DNA of 64,000 nt from Telopea speciosissima (GCF_018873765.1 NC_057919.1:70426984-70490983); one strand, 5' to 3'. Shown: positions 24,601 through 39,600, numbered from the stretch's first letter. Numbers and translations: made by a program. Notes: generated by a model not told the origin, from the letters alone.

Positions 24601-27600
24601 AGGAAAACTGAAATTAACAAAGAGGAAAATTAGGGTTGGGGTTGTAGAGGGTTAGAAGGAGGAGGATGGGGATACCTCAAACTTACTGTAGTAGCAGATT
24701 ACTCTTGGCAGCAGCTTTTCTGAGGATGAAACTTGAATAAAAATTGAATCTTTGAACTTGAACTTGAATAAAAATCTGATCTTGAACTTCAACTTGAATA
24801 AAAAATCAGATCTTGAACTTGAACTTGAAAGTATAACTTGAGAGGAACCATTCGAGCTTCACACCGCAGAGTGTCGATTGGATCAAACACTAATTCAACC
24901 AACGAACCACCCGGGCTTCATACCACAAGGTGTCGATTGGATCATACACCAATCCCACCAGCTTTGATCACACACACAAAGCAGATCTTCAATAGAAGAA
25001 AGGTTGTAGTAGCTTACAAGAGCAGATTTCATAAAACTGTGAGGTAAAGAGGCGCCCCATGGTTTGCCTTTATTTATAATGGCCAAAGGCCTAAATTCCT
25101 ATGCAGCCTAGGAATAAGAAATCCTAGGCTGAGTCTAAATACAAAACAATCCCTCTAAACTTCAGGTAGAGGTGTGGACCCTAAAATATGACTTAAGTTA
25201 AAAAGATTCTATTCTAAAAGAATATCCTAAAATCACTTAAATTGGATAGTGGTTCAATCGATTCAATTTAAAACACTAAAACATGAAAATAAACTAAGTA
25301 TAGGGCTAATCCCGTATGCAACTTATGTACCCCAACTTTCGGCCCATAAAAGTGGCCTATTAGATAGAAAACCTATGGGATCAAAGGCCCAACATGTCTA
25401 TAACCCAACCCTAGATTTATTTCTAAGGAAAGCAGCCGAATTTGGTGATAAACCTGCATCAGCTCTCCCCAGCTTGAAAAATTCGTCCTTGAATTTTGTA
25501 GTGATGAGGGGGAAACAACATGTGAGTAGCAGCGTTGACCATTCCCAAGCAGAATTTTGGTTGCTTGTAGACTTTAGGGATGGAGTATTCAAGGCGTGGA
25601 GCTTTCTCTTCAACGAACCATAGTGGCATAACAAAATCTATGTGCTCGACCTCTGATTCAATATCAATTGTGTATGTCGTGTTCATAGAGTCTTCAAAAG
25701 TGGTAACCTTTTCATCCAAGACTTGAGGCGCAAATTGTACCTCTTCAAGAACAGCATCTTGATGGCCAATGATTTCCTGCGGAGTGCTCTCAACCACCTC
25801 TTTAGTAACCACATGAACCGGATAGGTGTCTTCCTCATCAAGCATGTTGTCATAATAACCAGCTTCATAGTCTCCAGCATCCATGGGATAAGGATGCAAA
25901 CCTTCATCTTCAGCTTGATCTTCCTTTTCAGCAACAACAATAGGCTTTCTACGATGAGGGCAGTCCTTTGCATAGTGCCCATTGTCTTGGCAGTGGAAGC
26001 ATTAGACTTTGTCAGTACTAGCCATAAGGGCTTTACCCTTGTTGTCAACTTGTGGAGGACAGGAGGAGTTGCAGGACGTGAAGGTCCAACAGTAGAAGAG
26101 CCAGTAGTAAAAGGTTTGGATGCTGGAAAATTTTTGGTGTTGTCGACAGTAAGAGGACCAAACCGTTTATTTGGTGGTGCCAATAGCTCTTCTGCCTTGA
26201 GAGCTTTCTCAAAGCAGTCCTTAACATTGAACACATCTGCCACACCAAGTGTTTTAGTTTTATCTGGTGGTGCTGTCGATCTCTATCTTCTCTGTCGTCT
26301 CTATACCTGTTCTATACCTGTCCTCTCTATATCTGTCTTCTCTATTTTTGTCTTCTCTATATCTGTCCCTGTCATCCCTATACCTGTCCCTGTCTCTTCG
26401 GTGAGGTCGGTGGACTTGGGATTGCAACTGATATCTGTCCTCTTCCATGGACAGATTGCTGTCTCTAGCAGGAGTAACCTGTCGTTGCTCAATAACTTGC
26501 ATCGTATCATTGATAGACCTGTGTTCAGTCTGTAACTGCTGCATCATGTCAAGAACTTTTGTCATAGGGTCAGTGGAGACAGATGGAATAGGCTGGCCAT
26601 GTTCATCCATAGCTCTCATACCACTTAATGTAGTCCTGGATTGGTAGGAGACGAACTAGGAGCCAGTAATCCAGGACATGGTATTCCAATTAGGTCAAAA
26701 TTAGGGTTAGGGTTTGAGGTGTTGGTTATGCTAGGCAGGTGTAGGGGAGTCTATCAGTGAAGGTCCTGAGATGTTTTGGTGGGCGGAAGTGTGTAAACTT
26801 GAATGGGTAGCAAGTTAGGGTTTCGGGTTTTGAAAAAGAGGAAAAGATGGATTTCTAGGGTTTGCCTGGACTTCTAGAAGTTAACCAAACTTGAATGGTT
26901 TTCTTAAGAGGGGATGAGGGATAATCGATTAGATTAGTAGACTGTACTGCCGGTTGGTTTGGGCTGTAGGGAATTTAGGGTATGGGAAAACTGAAAATAA
27001 CAAGGAAAACTAGGGTTGGGGTTGTAGAGGGTTAGAAGAAGAAGGATGGGGATGGGGATATCTCAAACTTAATGTAGTAGCAGATTACTCTTGGCAGCAC
27101 CTTGTTTGAGGATGAAACTTGAATAAAAATTGAATCTTTGAACATGAACTTGAATAAAAATCAGATCTTGAATCTTGCTTGGACCTGGGCTTTACGGACT
27201 TTGTGGTTAACTCAGACTCGGCCATGACATTTAAAATGGTTAACTAGAAAAATTGTAATCTTTGGAAGGAGTGCTATACTCAAACTCTACTCAAGTCAGC
27301 CTTATTCCAACAGTTTATAGATAAGCTATACATACATATATTTCTTCTCAAGACTAATAATACATAGAAAGTAAAAGAAAGTACATGCTGTCAGTGTGTA
27401 GTTCCCTCTCACAGTCTGTCTCGTTTCTCCCTTCATTAAATATGTGTACCTCTTTCTCTCTCCTCATTAAATATATTGCTTCGCTGCCCGTTATTGGCTT
27501 GACAAGTAAGATTCTAATATAAGCAGGCAGCATGTTGATCCCTCTCCCTAAGTAAAAATTTACTAAAAAAGTTGGTAGATATTAGAATTATGAACTGTGG

Positions 27601-30600
27601 AATCAACTCGGATCTTCAAAGTACTATCAATTATAACAGATTACTTGTTTGTAAAATATTGATTGTCAGGGGCCTGCTCTATTCTATCTTTTTGAGCCAA
27701 ATAATTTATATATTTTTGTACCCTAACGAATAAAATTAGTTACTGTTCACGAAAGTCATAAGGTTGCCGTTTTCCAGTGATAGTAGTTGCAAAATTGAAA
27801 TAATCTTTCCAGGTAAAGCTATCCTTACAACTCACTAAGACTAGTAAACTTACGTAGACACTTATAATATGAAAACTGCAGGTTAAAGCGGCATACAAAA
27901 GGAGAGCATGGGAAACTCATCCTGATCGTTTTCCAGCACATGAAAAATCTCATGCAGAGTCTAAATTTAAACTGGTAAGCCATTTGGAAGTAAGCTGGGA
28001 CTTAAAGCCCATGCTTTTGTGGTGGTTGTGCACAGTATATCAACCATTGCACTACAGACTGAGCTCCCTCACCCCTCCAACAGGGAGGAAACTTGGATTG
28101 TTTTTTTGTTGTTGATTATTTTGTGTTTGGGCACAATGCTTACATGCTTAAATATTAAGAAAGGGTTGCATCTCTAGGCCATTGGGTAAATTGTGTGCTG
28201 TATCATTTTTGGGAGTTATAACTATTGTTTGCATCATGAAGTTACTATGACCAAAAATTTTAAAAGTAAAACCTAATCTACTGACCCAGATAAAATTCTG
28301 TTATAGCATATTAATCCCCTCTCTAACCCTTCTACCACTGGCTGCAAAACTATCCTACATGGATCCCACGTGTGCCCCCCACTTGCAAACACTTTAAAAG
28401 AAAACTGTGGGCCTCCAAGAACATGCAAGCAGAGCTTATATTTCTTCTCTGTTCATCATTTATCCCTAGGAGCCCCATCAGATTTCATTCTTCATTATCC
28501 ATTGCATGTTATTTGGTGTGATAAACTTTTCAAAATGTGAACTGCTACTTGGAATAAATACACGCGATGTAATTCATGCTGCAGGTCTTTGTATTTCGAA
28601 ACGAGAACATGCATTTTGGAGTCATTGCCATTGATGCTCTTCGGCTATCCTTCAAACTGCTGCTTTAGTTAGCCACTTACCACATATTTCTTTGCTTGAA
28701 GAACCTTTGGTACATGAATACTCCTGGACAATAATAAGATCAATGCCATTTCTCAATTTGAAAAGAAGAATCACATCAAACTTTACTGTCCACTCCTATC
28801 TAGTAAATTGTGAAATTGAACCTTGAAAATTCCTTCAATTGTGCATGCCCTTGGTATGATTTTCCATTGAAAGTTATGAATTCCCTAGTTTAACCACTAT
28901 GTCCGCTTCATGCAGATTTCTGAAGCATATTCATGCCTGCGGACTGGTAAATGTCACCTTTTTCTGTTCTATGAAAGCTCAAAAACGAAGAAGAAAAAAA
29001 AAATTATGGTTTGCAAGCTCTGTGGTTGACTACGAGTGTAAACTAAACAATTTTGAGTTCATTGGACACAGCCAAAATGATATAATGTTTCCAACTTTCC
29101 ATTAACAATCTGTCGCCGCAGCACATTTCTGTAAATACGTTGCTATACTTTCATGAATTGATGAGTTATTTGATTTATTGTAATTGAACTAGTAAAAACA
29201 GTTGATATCATTAAATCTGAAGTTTTGATTCTTCATGTGCATTTACACTGATGTACTATGCATAAGAAACTGATTAGTTTTGCTCAAGGACTTCACTTTA
29301 ATTTTTGAGGAAGAAACCGTAGGCCCGCAGGAGCTTTTGGACATTGGAGGGGGAATATAGTGGAAGGCTCTGGATTCATGAAGGATCTTCAGCAGATTGA
29401 ACACACAGTGTATGTTGTGTGGTTGAAATTCCTCCCCCCCCCCCCCCCCCAACCTTTTATTATTTTGGTGTTTAACTAATAATAGAATAAGTTTAAGATA
29501 TGTAGTGGGAGAAATTATAGGTTCTTGTATGTTGGAGTTCTGCTGCTTTTGGTCGTTGCCTGTAAAATGAGAACGGGTATATGTACCGAAACCACCTAAG
29601 TTTTATTTTTCTTTTGTTTGTTTTGGTAGTTTTCTTGGAGCTGCTTTTGCTTACCTGTATTTACATTTTAATAGTCATTTTTCTATTGAAGACCTGTAAC
29701 GTTAGCTAGTGCAAAGGATGAAAGTGGAGATTTCGGTATTTTCTGTATCACCTGAACTGTATCCCAACTATTTAGAGCTGATTACATGGTGCTTATTCCA
29801 TAATTTCATACATTCTTTTGAATTTTGAGTTTCTAAATCTCTTCTTGTCTCCTCAACCATTTTCGGTTTTAGCCTTCCTACCCTCTTACTGACTTCAACA
29901 GGAACCAAGAACTCCTTTTTGCTGGTGCCATAAGTGTTAGAGTTTATGTTTTAGGGGTATTTCTGTAACTGGTTATTATATTGTGCCTTAAGTTGTATTT
30001 TGTCTCTTGTTTCATCTTTTTCCGTTTACCTCCCTAGGGAGCTGTTTGTAATTCCAGTAGTTGATTAATGAAGAATATAGGGAAGAGAAATCGATTCTCT
30101 CCCCCATACGGTTGTATTCATTTCTCTTCTTCTCTTCTCAGCCTTTACCCTCTTACTTCTTATCTTGAATCAATCGTAGCTCATTTCTAACTTGGTATGA
30201 GAGCAGGTTTTGAGAGTCGACCTAGCTCTCCTTGACTCTCAACTCTCTTTGGAACCCTAGAAATGTAAAGGGGTTCCACTGAGATCATACTATGTAAAGA
30301 ACTTCACATAGAATGATCTATTGTGGTTAAAGCAATGATGAATGGAGGAGGTCTCTTGGCTGGAAAACTGCATTGAAGCACTTGGAGATGAACCTAGAAT
30401 TTTTGCCAGCCATTCTTGTCTCAGTTTTGATTCTGCCTCTTGGCAGGCTGTTGTCTTGAAGCTAGGCCCATTTGAGTCGCCTAGAGGTGTGTTTTTACAG
30501 CCCCAAGGGCTTGGTTCTTGAAGGGAGAAGGTTAGAGAGTGGTGCTCTTTTTTGTTGCTGCACAGAATTCTGCTACTGTTACTGCCAGCCCTGCCTTGTC

Positions 30601-33600
30601 CAGCTTGTCTCTCCCTCATCCCATCACCATTTGGAGTGGGACCAGCACCATTAGAATCGCCCAGGGGTCTTCTTTCAAACCCTCCAGCACTCGATTGAAG
30701 AGAGAAGCAGTTTGAGGAGCATAGTTCATCTCTTTGTTGCTCCAAAGGTACCGCCAGCCCTGTTTCTGCTCCATATTTGATTTTTTTTTTTTTTTGGAAA
30801 CCAATGCATTGGTTGTTGAGATTGGAAGGTCTGCATGTTGTTACACTTGTTGGATGTTGGATGGTTATGAACTGAGGTTCTTTGAAGTTTTTTGGACTGT
30901 TATGTGGTGTATGGCTGCTGTGACTGCAGTTGGGCTGCATATGAGGTGTTTGATTTAATGTTTCTTAAGGATTTATCCTCCTTTTTACTGCTGTGACTAC
31001 TTGGGGCAGTGTATTGCCCTTTGTTTGTGGGGTATCTTGCTTGTGTTTGGGTAGAGTTTACTCCTTATTTGTGCAAGACACCATTTTGATTTGTTGGGTA
31101 CTTTTGGTACCATGTCTACTAGTTGGGGTGTTGAATTTCTTTGAGCTGTTCACCTTGTTTGGCTGTTGGACTGTGTTCTTTTTGGGTTGAGAATATACTT
31201 CCCCATTTGAATTTGGGTATTACTCCTATCTTGTAAGTGTGTTCTTTGGAGAAGTGAATCGACAGCGATTGTTTGGAGAGCTGTCTCTGTTTGGGTAGAG
31301 TGTGTACTCTCCATTGGATTTGAGTATTATTTTCTTTTTTCTGAGTATTCCTACATTATGTCAACTCTTGGAGGAAGAGGCCAAGGTCCACCCCAAGGAA
31401 ATGACAGAGATAGGTTCTGTTGTGACCATTGTGGGAAGTCTAGGCACATGAGAGAGAGATGTTGGATACTTTATAGCTGTCCCCCTGGTATGCACGGCAG
31501 CAGGAGAGGGGGCATCAAAGCATGCTCCGTGATGACTGAGGTTGCACCTATGGGATCTCCATATGGACTACAGATAGACACCACATCCCTCACTCAGGAT
31601 GATATTGCAGCATTTCGCAGGGTTTTCACATATCTGGATAGCCCACCTTCTACACCTGCAGTGCTAGATTCTTCAGCTTCCACTTTACAGGCCACTACAT
31701 CTGGCCCTTCCACTACCTCTATATGGGTCATTGGCTCTGGAGCCACTGGCCATATGACTGGCATATCTCAATGTTATGACTCCTACTCTATCTGTTCTGG
31801 TGAGGAAAAGGTTAGAGTTGATGATGGTTCCCTTTCCTCTATTTCTGGTAAAGGTAGTGTTCGTATCACTTCTTCTATCTCCCTTGACTTTGTTCTTCAT
31901 GTTCCTCACTTTCATACTAACCTCTTATCTGTGAGCCACCTAACCAAATCCTTGAATTGTTCTGTTACTTCTTTTCTATCTTATTGTGTTTTTCAGGATT
32001 TGATGACAAAGAGGGTAATTGGCAGAGGACGTGAGGAAAAGGGACTCTACCTTCTTGATCAAGGAACATCGCCTCTACCTACTGCTCAATCCTACGCATG
32101 TGGGCGTGATGGCAACAATACTGTTGACTCTGATGTTGTGGCATCAACGTTTGGGCCACCCTTCTTTTGGTGTTATGAGGACAAAATTGCGCCACTTGTT
32201 TTCTTCCATTCCTTCTTCCCATGTGTTTCAGTGTGAACCCTGTTTATTTGCCAAACATTGTCGTTCTTCGTATCCTTATCATGGTAATAGGTCCAATGTT
32301 CCTTTCCATATTGTGCACCCTGATGTTTGGGGCCCTTTTCCCACTACTTCTTTGTTTGGTTATCGTTATTTTGTTTCCTTTGTTGATGACTATCCTGGTC
32401 AATTGGACTTTTTTGATGAAACAAAAAAATGATGTTTATGATGCCTTTAAAAATTTTTATCAGCTCATTCATACCTAGTTTTGTACTCGCATTCAAATTG
32501 TTCGTTCTGATAAAGGGGGGGGGAGTATATGTATGGGGGGCTCCAACAGTTTTTTACTGATCATGGCATTATCCATCAAGTTGCTTGTGTTGACACCCCT
32601 CAACAGAATGGGGTGGGTGAAAGGAAAAATCGCCATTTGTTGCAAGTTACTAGGAGTCTCCTATTTGGCATGCATGTTCCTAAGACCTTTTGGTCTGAAG
32701 CCCTTCTTACCGCTGCCTTTTTAGTCAGTCGCATGTCCACTAAACTTCTTGGCTCCAAATCCCCTTTAGACTTGTCTCCTCAGATTTCTGTTTTCTCTCT
32801 TCCTCCCAAGGTGTTTGGATGTGTCTGCTATGTCCATGTCAATAAATGTGCTCGGACTAAGCTTGACCCCAAGGCACTCAAATGCATTTTCTTTGGATAT
32901 TCCTCCTGAAATAAAGAGGTTGTTTCTATCCCTTTCCTTCCACTTTTACCTACTTCCCCATTTCTGATATTGGGAAACCTAAAGAATTATTGTCGAAAGT
33001 GGTTCTGGTAATGAGAAGGATTACCACATTACGTACACAAAAGATGAATGCTTGAAGAGTAAAGGAAAGAAGACTTGCCAAGAGCCCTCTTTGGATCCAC
33101 ATCCAGAGATACATCCTCCTCAATCAGGTAACATTCCTTTCTCTTCCTTTTGATTTAAACCTTCCTATTGTTGTTAGAAAAGGAAAGAGAGTTTGCACTA
33201 ATTCTGTAGCTCAGTTTGTTTCCTATGATGCTCTCTCCCCTACAGGTCTTGCCTTCACTGTCGTTCTCTCTTCTATTTCCATTCCCAAAAATGTCACTGA
33301 GGCCATGTCTGACCCAAAGTGGAAGGGAGCCATGTCGGAGGAAGCCCTTGAGAATAATTGTACTTGGAAATTGGTGGATCTTCCCAGGGGGAGGAGGGTT
33401 CCAGTTGGATGTAGATGGGTCTATAAAGTCAAGTACCAATCAGATGGTACAGTTGAGAGATACAAGGCCCGGTTGGTGGCTAAAAGCTACAATCAGGTGT
33501 ATGAGATTGATTATCAGGAGATATTTGCTCCTGTAGCGAAGCACAACTCAATAAGAGTTCTTTTATCTTTGGCGGCTAATAAAGATTGGCCATTGTATCA

Positions 33601-36600
33601 GGTGGATGTGAAGAATGCTTTCCTCCATGGTGATCTAGAAGAGGAAGTGTACATGCAAACTTTACCTGGCTTCAATTGTCCCTCAGTTGAAGGGAAAGTG
33701 TGCTTGCTCAAGAAGGCACTATATTGTCTCAAGCAGCCCTCGAAGGCTTGGTTTGAGAGGTTTAGACAAGCCATTTTGAAGAATGGTTATTCCCAGAGCC
33801 AAGTTGACCACACTTTATTTACCCGGCGAGGTAATGGTACCATCACAACCCTTATTGTCTATGTTAATAATATTGTAGTGATTGGAGATGACAGGGCTGA
33901 GATAGCTAGGCTAAAGACCTACTTGGCTCAACAGTTTGAGATTAAAGATTTGGGTCTCTTAAAGTACTTCTTGGGGATTGAAGTGTCAAGGTCTAAAAAG
34001 GGAATAAATATATGTCAAAGGAAGTTCGTCCTAGACTTGTTGAAAGAGACAGGTATGTTAGGTTGCAAACCTGCAAACTCTCCTATTGATTAGAATCATA
34101 AGTTAGGAGAAGATTGTGGACCTTCCCTTGTTGATGCTGGGAAATACCAGAGGCTTGTAGGGAAGTTGATTTATCTCTCTTTGACTCACCCAGATGTCAC
34201 CTATGTAGTTGGGGTGATGAGTCAGTTTATGCATGCCCCCAAGAGTGGGCACCTGGTTGTTGTTTATCGGATTGTCAAATATTTGAAGTCCTCTCCAGGA
34301 AAAGGTCTCCTATATGACAAGTACAACCATTTTAGGATTGAAGGCTACACTGATGCTGATTGGGCTGGTTCAGTTTCTGACAGGTGATCTACATTTGGCT
34401 ATTGTACTTTTGTGGGTGGTAATATGGTCACATGGAGGAGTAAAAAGCAACCAGTTGTGGCTCGGTCAAGTGCAGAGACAGAATTTAGAGCTATGGCTCA
34501 TGGAGTATGTGAACTCCTATGGTTGAGACGGCTGGTCCAAGAGTTGGGATTTGATACTGAAGCACCTATGAGACTCTATTGTAATAACAAGGCTGCCATT
34601 AGTATAACACACAACCCTATGCAACATGACAGAACAAAGCACATTGAAGCTGACAGACACTTCATCAAAGAAAAGATTGACTCTGGGTACATTTGTACTC
34701 CCTTTGTGAAGATCGGTGATCAATTGGCAGACATCTTCACCAAAGGACTCATTTCTCATCAATTCTGTACTCTTCTATGCAAGCTGGGAATGTATGACAT
34801 TTATTCTCCAGCTTGAGGGGGGAGTGTTAGAGTTTATGTTTTAGGGGTATTTTTGTAACTGGTTATTGTATTGTGCCTTAAGTTGTATTTTGTCTCTTGT
34901 TTCTTCTTTTTCCTTTTACCTCCCTAGGGAGCTGTTTGTAATTCCAGCAGTTGATTAATGAAGAATATAGGGAGAGAAATCGATTCTCTCTCCCATATGG
35001 TTGTATTCATTTCTCTTCTCTTTCCCTTCTCTCTTCGTCTCTTCTCAGCCTTTACCCTCTTACTTCTTATCTTGAATCAATCCTAGCTCATTTCTAACTA
35101 TAAGTTCTCTGTTTCTCATGTCCTGACATTTGATTAAATGTACCCCTTAATGTTTACGGTTAATTCCAGCATTCTCATCTATACTAAAACTTACTTTATC
35201 AACATGTTGCTTCTTAATTTTTCAATGTTTTAGGCTGTAAAGATGCTATATTACAGCTATTCATGAATTTCCCCCTTCCATTTAATCTGTGTGCATCAGT
35301 TACTAGTGCTCAAGAAGTGCATTTTCAATTTATCTAGGTTATGTTGATGGCATGTGCATTATGAAATATTATATAACAGCCTTTTATTCAATGTGTCTAA
35401 AGACATGTTGGTTTCAACTAGGTTCACTTGGTGGGATTTTGTTCAATCAGTTAGCATCTTCGGTCTTGTATTGGTGGAACTTGGGTTTCCATGCCTTTCC
35501 CTACACCCTTCTCTGTCACAGTTTTTTATTTAAATTTTGTGGGGAAAGGTGTATTATGACGAGAACGTTTTCTGTACTGGGATTTGCTGCTGAAACAAAC
35601 AGTGCCTTGAAGAAGGGGAAATTTTTTTTTTTTTGGGGGGGGGGACTGATGGGGTTAGGTTGCATGAACCCTAGGTTCAGATTATCCACCTTGTTTTACA
35701 GGATCTCAAAAAAAAATCCAAAACATAATTTAAGTCAACAATAGGGTCAAAGTCAACCTTATCAGTGATTCAGATTCTGTTCAATGATCATAAACTATTG
35801 GAATAAGCAAACCCCAGAATCAAGAATGTACAAGGCTGGATCCCCTTAAAAACTTATATAGAAGTCCCCAAAAACATACTTAAACACTAAAAAGGAAAGG
35901 CCTAACTTAATCTTTAATTAAAAAGGTAAAATAAACTGATAGGAAACTAGTAGGCGAGCCTTGTCGCAACGGTTAAGTTGCACTATTGCAACCTGTTGGT
36001 TGCAGGTTCCAAACTTGGAAACAGCCTCTCCTGCGAAGCAGAAGTAGGGGATGAGACTGCGTACATTTGCCCCTCCCAGACCCTACAGTAGTGGGAGCCT
36101 CGTGCACTGGGATGCTCTTTTTTTTAAACTGACAAGGAAACTAAAATAATGAAGGAATCCGACTCAAAACAGGATTGGACTTATTGAATCCTAATCCAAT
36201 CTAACTAAAACACTTAGTAACAATTAAAATAAAGAAATAAAGGCGCTTAACTAGCTTCTACCCATATTATAGGCCCATTAAGGTGGTCATTACAATGAAA
36301 ACTCATTGGATCAAAGGCCCAACACCTACATAACCGAACCCAAAGCTTATTTCCAATAAAATGCCCCTATTTAGGTGATTTAACTGCATTAGGGACCAAC
36401 ACAACTTACATATGCTGAAATAGATAGTACCATCTTCTCATTGTTTTTCTATTCTTGATTTCTGAACACTATTATGAACTGCCAATGGATCTGATCAACT
36501 TAACAGTTATGGAAGTCAAAGGACTGCTGCCTTCTTTTAATTCTCCTTTTCTACAAACCTTATTGCTGCGGGTAAGAAAATGTGTTATGCTGGTGCTCTT

Positions 36601-39600
36601 GGTGCCAAATTCATAATAATGTGATGACATGGAATGCTTTAAATCTATTAGAAGTATCTTTATGCTCTGCATGTCTTTCTTTTTGTAGCCCCTCTAACTG
36701 ACTGCTTCTCAATCTATGCAGTTAAACCAGAGAAGGGTAAAAGTTGATAGTGTGCAACTTGCTGAATGGTTGAAGAGATGGCCCCACTGCGCTCCACAGG
36801 ATTCATTGACCCTGGATGGGAGCATGGCACTGCTCAAGATGAGAGGAAAAAGAAAGTCAAATGCAATTACTGTGGGAAAGTTGTTAGTGGTGGAATATAC
36901 AGATTAAAGCAACATTTAGCTAGAATTTCTGGGGAAGTTACATATTGCAAGAAGGCTCCAGAGGAAGTATGCTTGAAAATGAGAGAAGCTTTGGAGGGAA
37001 GTCGGTGTATCAAGAAACAAAGGCAATCTGAAGATGAAGAACAGGCATCTTTGGATTTTCATTCAAACGATGATTATGAAGAGGAGGAAGAGCCTGTTAG
37101 TTATAAAAGCAAAGGTAAACAAGTGATGGGTGATAAAAATTTGGTAATCAGTTTGGCTCCCCTTCGGTCATTAGGATATGTTGACCCGGGTTGGGAACAC
37201 GGTGTTGCTCAAGATGAGAGGAAAAAGAAGGTAAAATGCAATTATTGTGAAAAAATAGTTAGTGGAGGTATAAACCGTTTTAAACAACATCTTGCCAGGA
37301 TTCCAGGGGAAGTTGCATATTGTAAAAACGCTCCAGAGGAAGTATATCTTAAAATGAAGGAGAACATGAAATGGCACCGAACTGGCAGGAGACAGCGCCG
37401 ATCTGGAGCTAAAGAGATTTCAGCTTTCTACATGCACTCAGATAATGAAGATGAAGAGGAAGAGCTGGAGCAGGATCTTCTACATGACAGAAGTAAGGAG
37501 AAGCTAGTGATTGGTGATAAAAGTTTGGGCAAAGATACGAGGAAAAGACACCTGGGTAGGTCCCCTGGTGATGGTACCAGTGGTACCAACCTGCGTATAA
37601 AGAGATCAAGGTTCGATCCTGTCATTTTAAAGTCACCAAAAAGTCAAACCCTGCCATCCTACAAGCAGGTGAAGGCGAAGACAGTGTCAGATAAAAGAAC
37701 TCGTAAGGAAGTGATATCTGCAATCTGCAAGTTCTTTTATCATGCAGCAATTCCTTTGAATGCAGCAAGCTCCCCATACTTCCATAAGATGCTGGAGTTG
37801 GTTGGTCAATATGGTGAAGGATTTAAAGGCCCTTCTAGCCGATTGATTTCAGGTCGATTTCTTCAGGATGAGATTACACCAATCAAAGAATATCTTGTGG
37901 AATTTAAAGCATCATGGTCAATTACTGGTTGTACTATTATGGCAGATAGTTGGAAAGATGTACAGGGAAGGGCGTTGATCAATTTTTTGGTTTCATGTCC
38001 ACGTGGTGTGTACTTTGTTTCTTCCATAGATGCAACAGATATAGTGGAAGATGCATCCAGCCTTTTTAAGTTGTTGGACAAAGTGGTGGAAGAGATTGGT
38101 GAGGAAAATGTGGTGCAGGTACCGCTCTTAGTTCATTTTTACTTGTCAACTTTTTTCAAATTATAATCCTTAACCATTTTCCACTAACTTCTATTTTAGG
38201 TAATTACTGAGAACACTGCCAGTTACAAGGCTGCTGGGAAGATGCTGGAGGAGAAGAGGAGGAATTTGTTCTGGACACCATGTGCTGCCTATTGTATTGA
38301 TCGAATGCTTGAAGATTTTGTGAAGATAAAGTGGGTAGGTGAGTGCATGGACAAAGGCAAAAAAATTACGAAATTCATTTACAACCGAGCTTGGTTATTA
38401 AATCTTATGAAAAAAGAATTTACAGAAGGCCGGGATCTTCTCCGGCCTGCGGTTACAAGGTTTGCTACGAGTTTTGCTACTTTACAGAGCTTGTTGGACA
38501 ATAGGATATATCTTAAAAGGATGTTCCAATCAATCAAATGGCTTTCATCCCGGTTCGCCAAATTGGATGAGGGAATGGAAGTTGAGAAAATTGTGTTAAA
38601 TTCTACATTTTGGAAGAAGATGCAATTTGTCAGAAAATCTGTGGAGCCAATTGTTCAAGTACTTCAAAAGGTGGATGGTGATGAAGGTCTGTCCATGCCA
38701 TCCATTTATAATGACATGTATAGATCTAAGCTAGCAGTGAAGGCTATTCATGGGGATGATGTACGAAAATATGGACCATTCTGGACTGTCATAGATAACC
38801 ATTGGAACTCATTGTTTTATCATCCTCTATATGTGGCAGCCTACTTCCTCAATCCATCGTACCGCTACCGTCCTGATTTTTTAGCGGTATGAGGAATGAA
38901 TATGATGAATTGTTGCTTGCAAATATTACGCTTATTATTTGTTCTATTTGAAATCTGCATAATTTTTTTACTCTCCTATTTAACTGTAGCATCCTGAGGT
39001 AATTCGTGGACTAAATGAATGCATCGTTCGACTAGAGCCGGACAGCAACAGGAGGATTTCTGCATCCATGCAGGTAATAATAATTCTTTGTATAAATTAC
39101 CTACTATTCACCTTTTTTTTTCCTTCGTTATTTTTTAATATTGACTGTTGTTTCAGATTTCTGATTTTGTTTCCGCAAAAGCTGATTTTGGAACTGAGTT
39201 GGCCATAAGTACAAGGGCAGAGATTGATCCAGGTGATAATATTAGTTTATGCAGATTATCTTTAGATTGTGTATGTCTGTTTTACTTGTTTCACCTATGA
39301 GCCTTCAATAAATAAGTGCGTGAACATATGTAAAGATGTGCAGGTGTGTGTGTGTGTGTGTTCATGTGTCTTCCTTTTCTTTTTGGCATTTGGCTTCTTT
39401 TTGTAATAAATTGGCATTGTTGATTATTTTCTAGCTTCTTGGTGGCAACAACACGGGATAAATTGCTTGGAACTACAACGAATAGCTATTCGCATATTAA
39501 GTCAAACATGCTCTTCTTTTGGGTGTGAGCATAATTGGAGTATTTATGATCAGATCCATTGCAAGAGGCGCAATCGCCTGGCTCAGAAAAGATTGAATGA

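Larger units (their letters stand above)
29935..35099 (+). mobile_element. complete Ty1/copia element with ATAAG target duplication
   Basis: The 5' LTR is 29935-30192 and the 3' LTR is 34825-35099; they differ at roughly ten positions plus one indel of about 17 bp. The primer site TGGTATGAGAGC is at 30193-30204 and the polypurine tract TGAGGGGGGAG at 34814-34824. The 5-bp repeat ATAAG flanks it at 29930-29934 and 35100-35104, so the insertion is complete. The LTRs begin TGTTAGA and end TCTAACT, where an ideal inverted end would be TCTAACA. The 1.15-kb leader holds no capsid gene. It is inserted in intron 3 of the J-domain gene, same orientation. Confidence 0.92.

Noticed and set aside
24300..24640. 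AGGGTTAGGGTTTG stretches resembling plant telomere repeats
   Set aside because: They are scattered single units inside an LTR and recur at the same place in its partner LTR, so they belong to the element and not to an interstitial telomere array.
25723..26535. + strand open frame of 270 codons with repeated Ser/Val/Ile-Pro-Val motifs
   Set aside because: Exactly antisense to the gag-like sequence; the repeats are the complement of its Arg/Asp tract.
28583..28668. Candidate J-domain exon after exon 2 ([16 protein letters not shown] frame)
   Set aside because: A GCAG acceptor exists, but the sequence does not match J-domain helix IV; the exon at 28916-28946 does, and gives the correct phase.
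30290..30940. - strand open frame of 216 codons in the copia leader
   Set aside because: Antisense to the element leader, with no recognisable domain.
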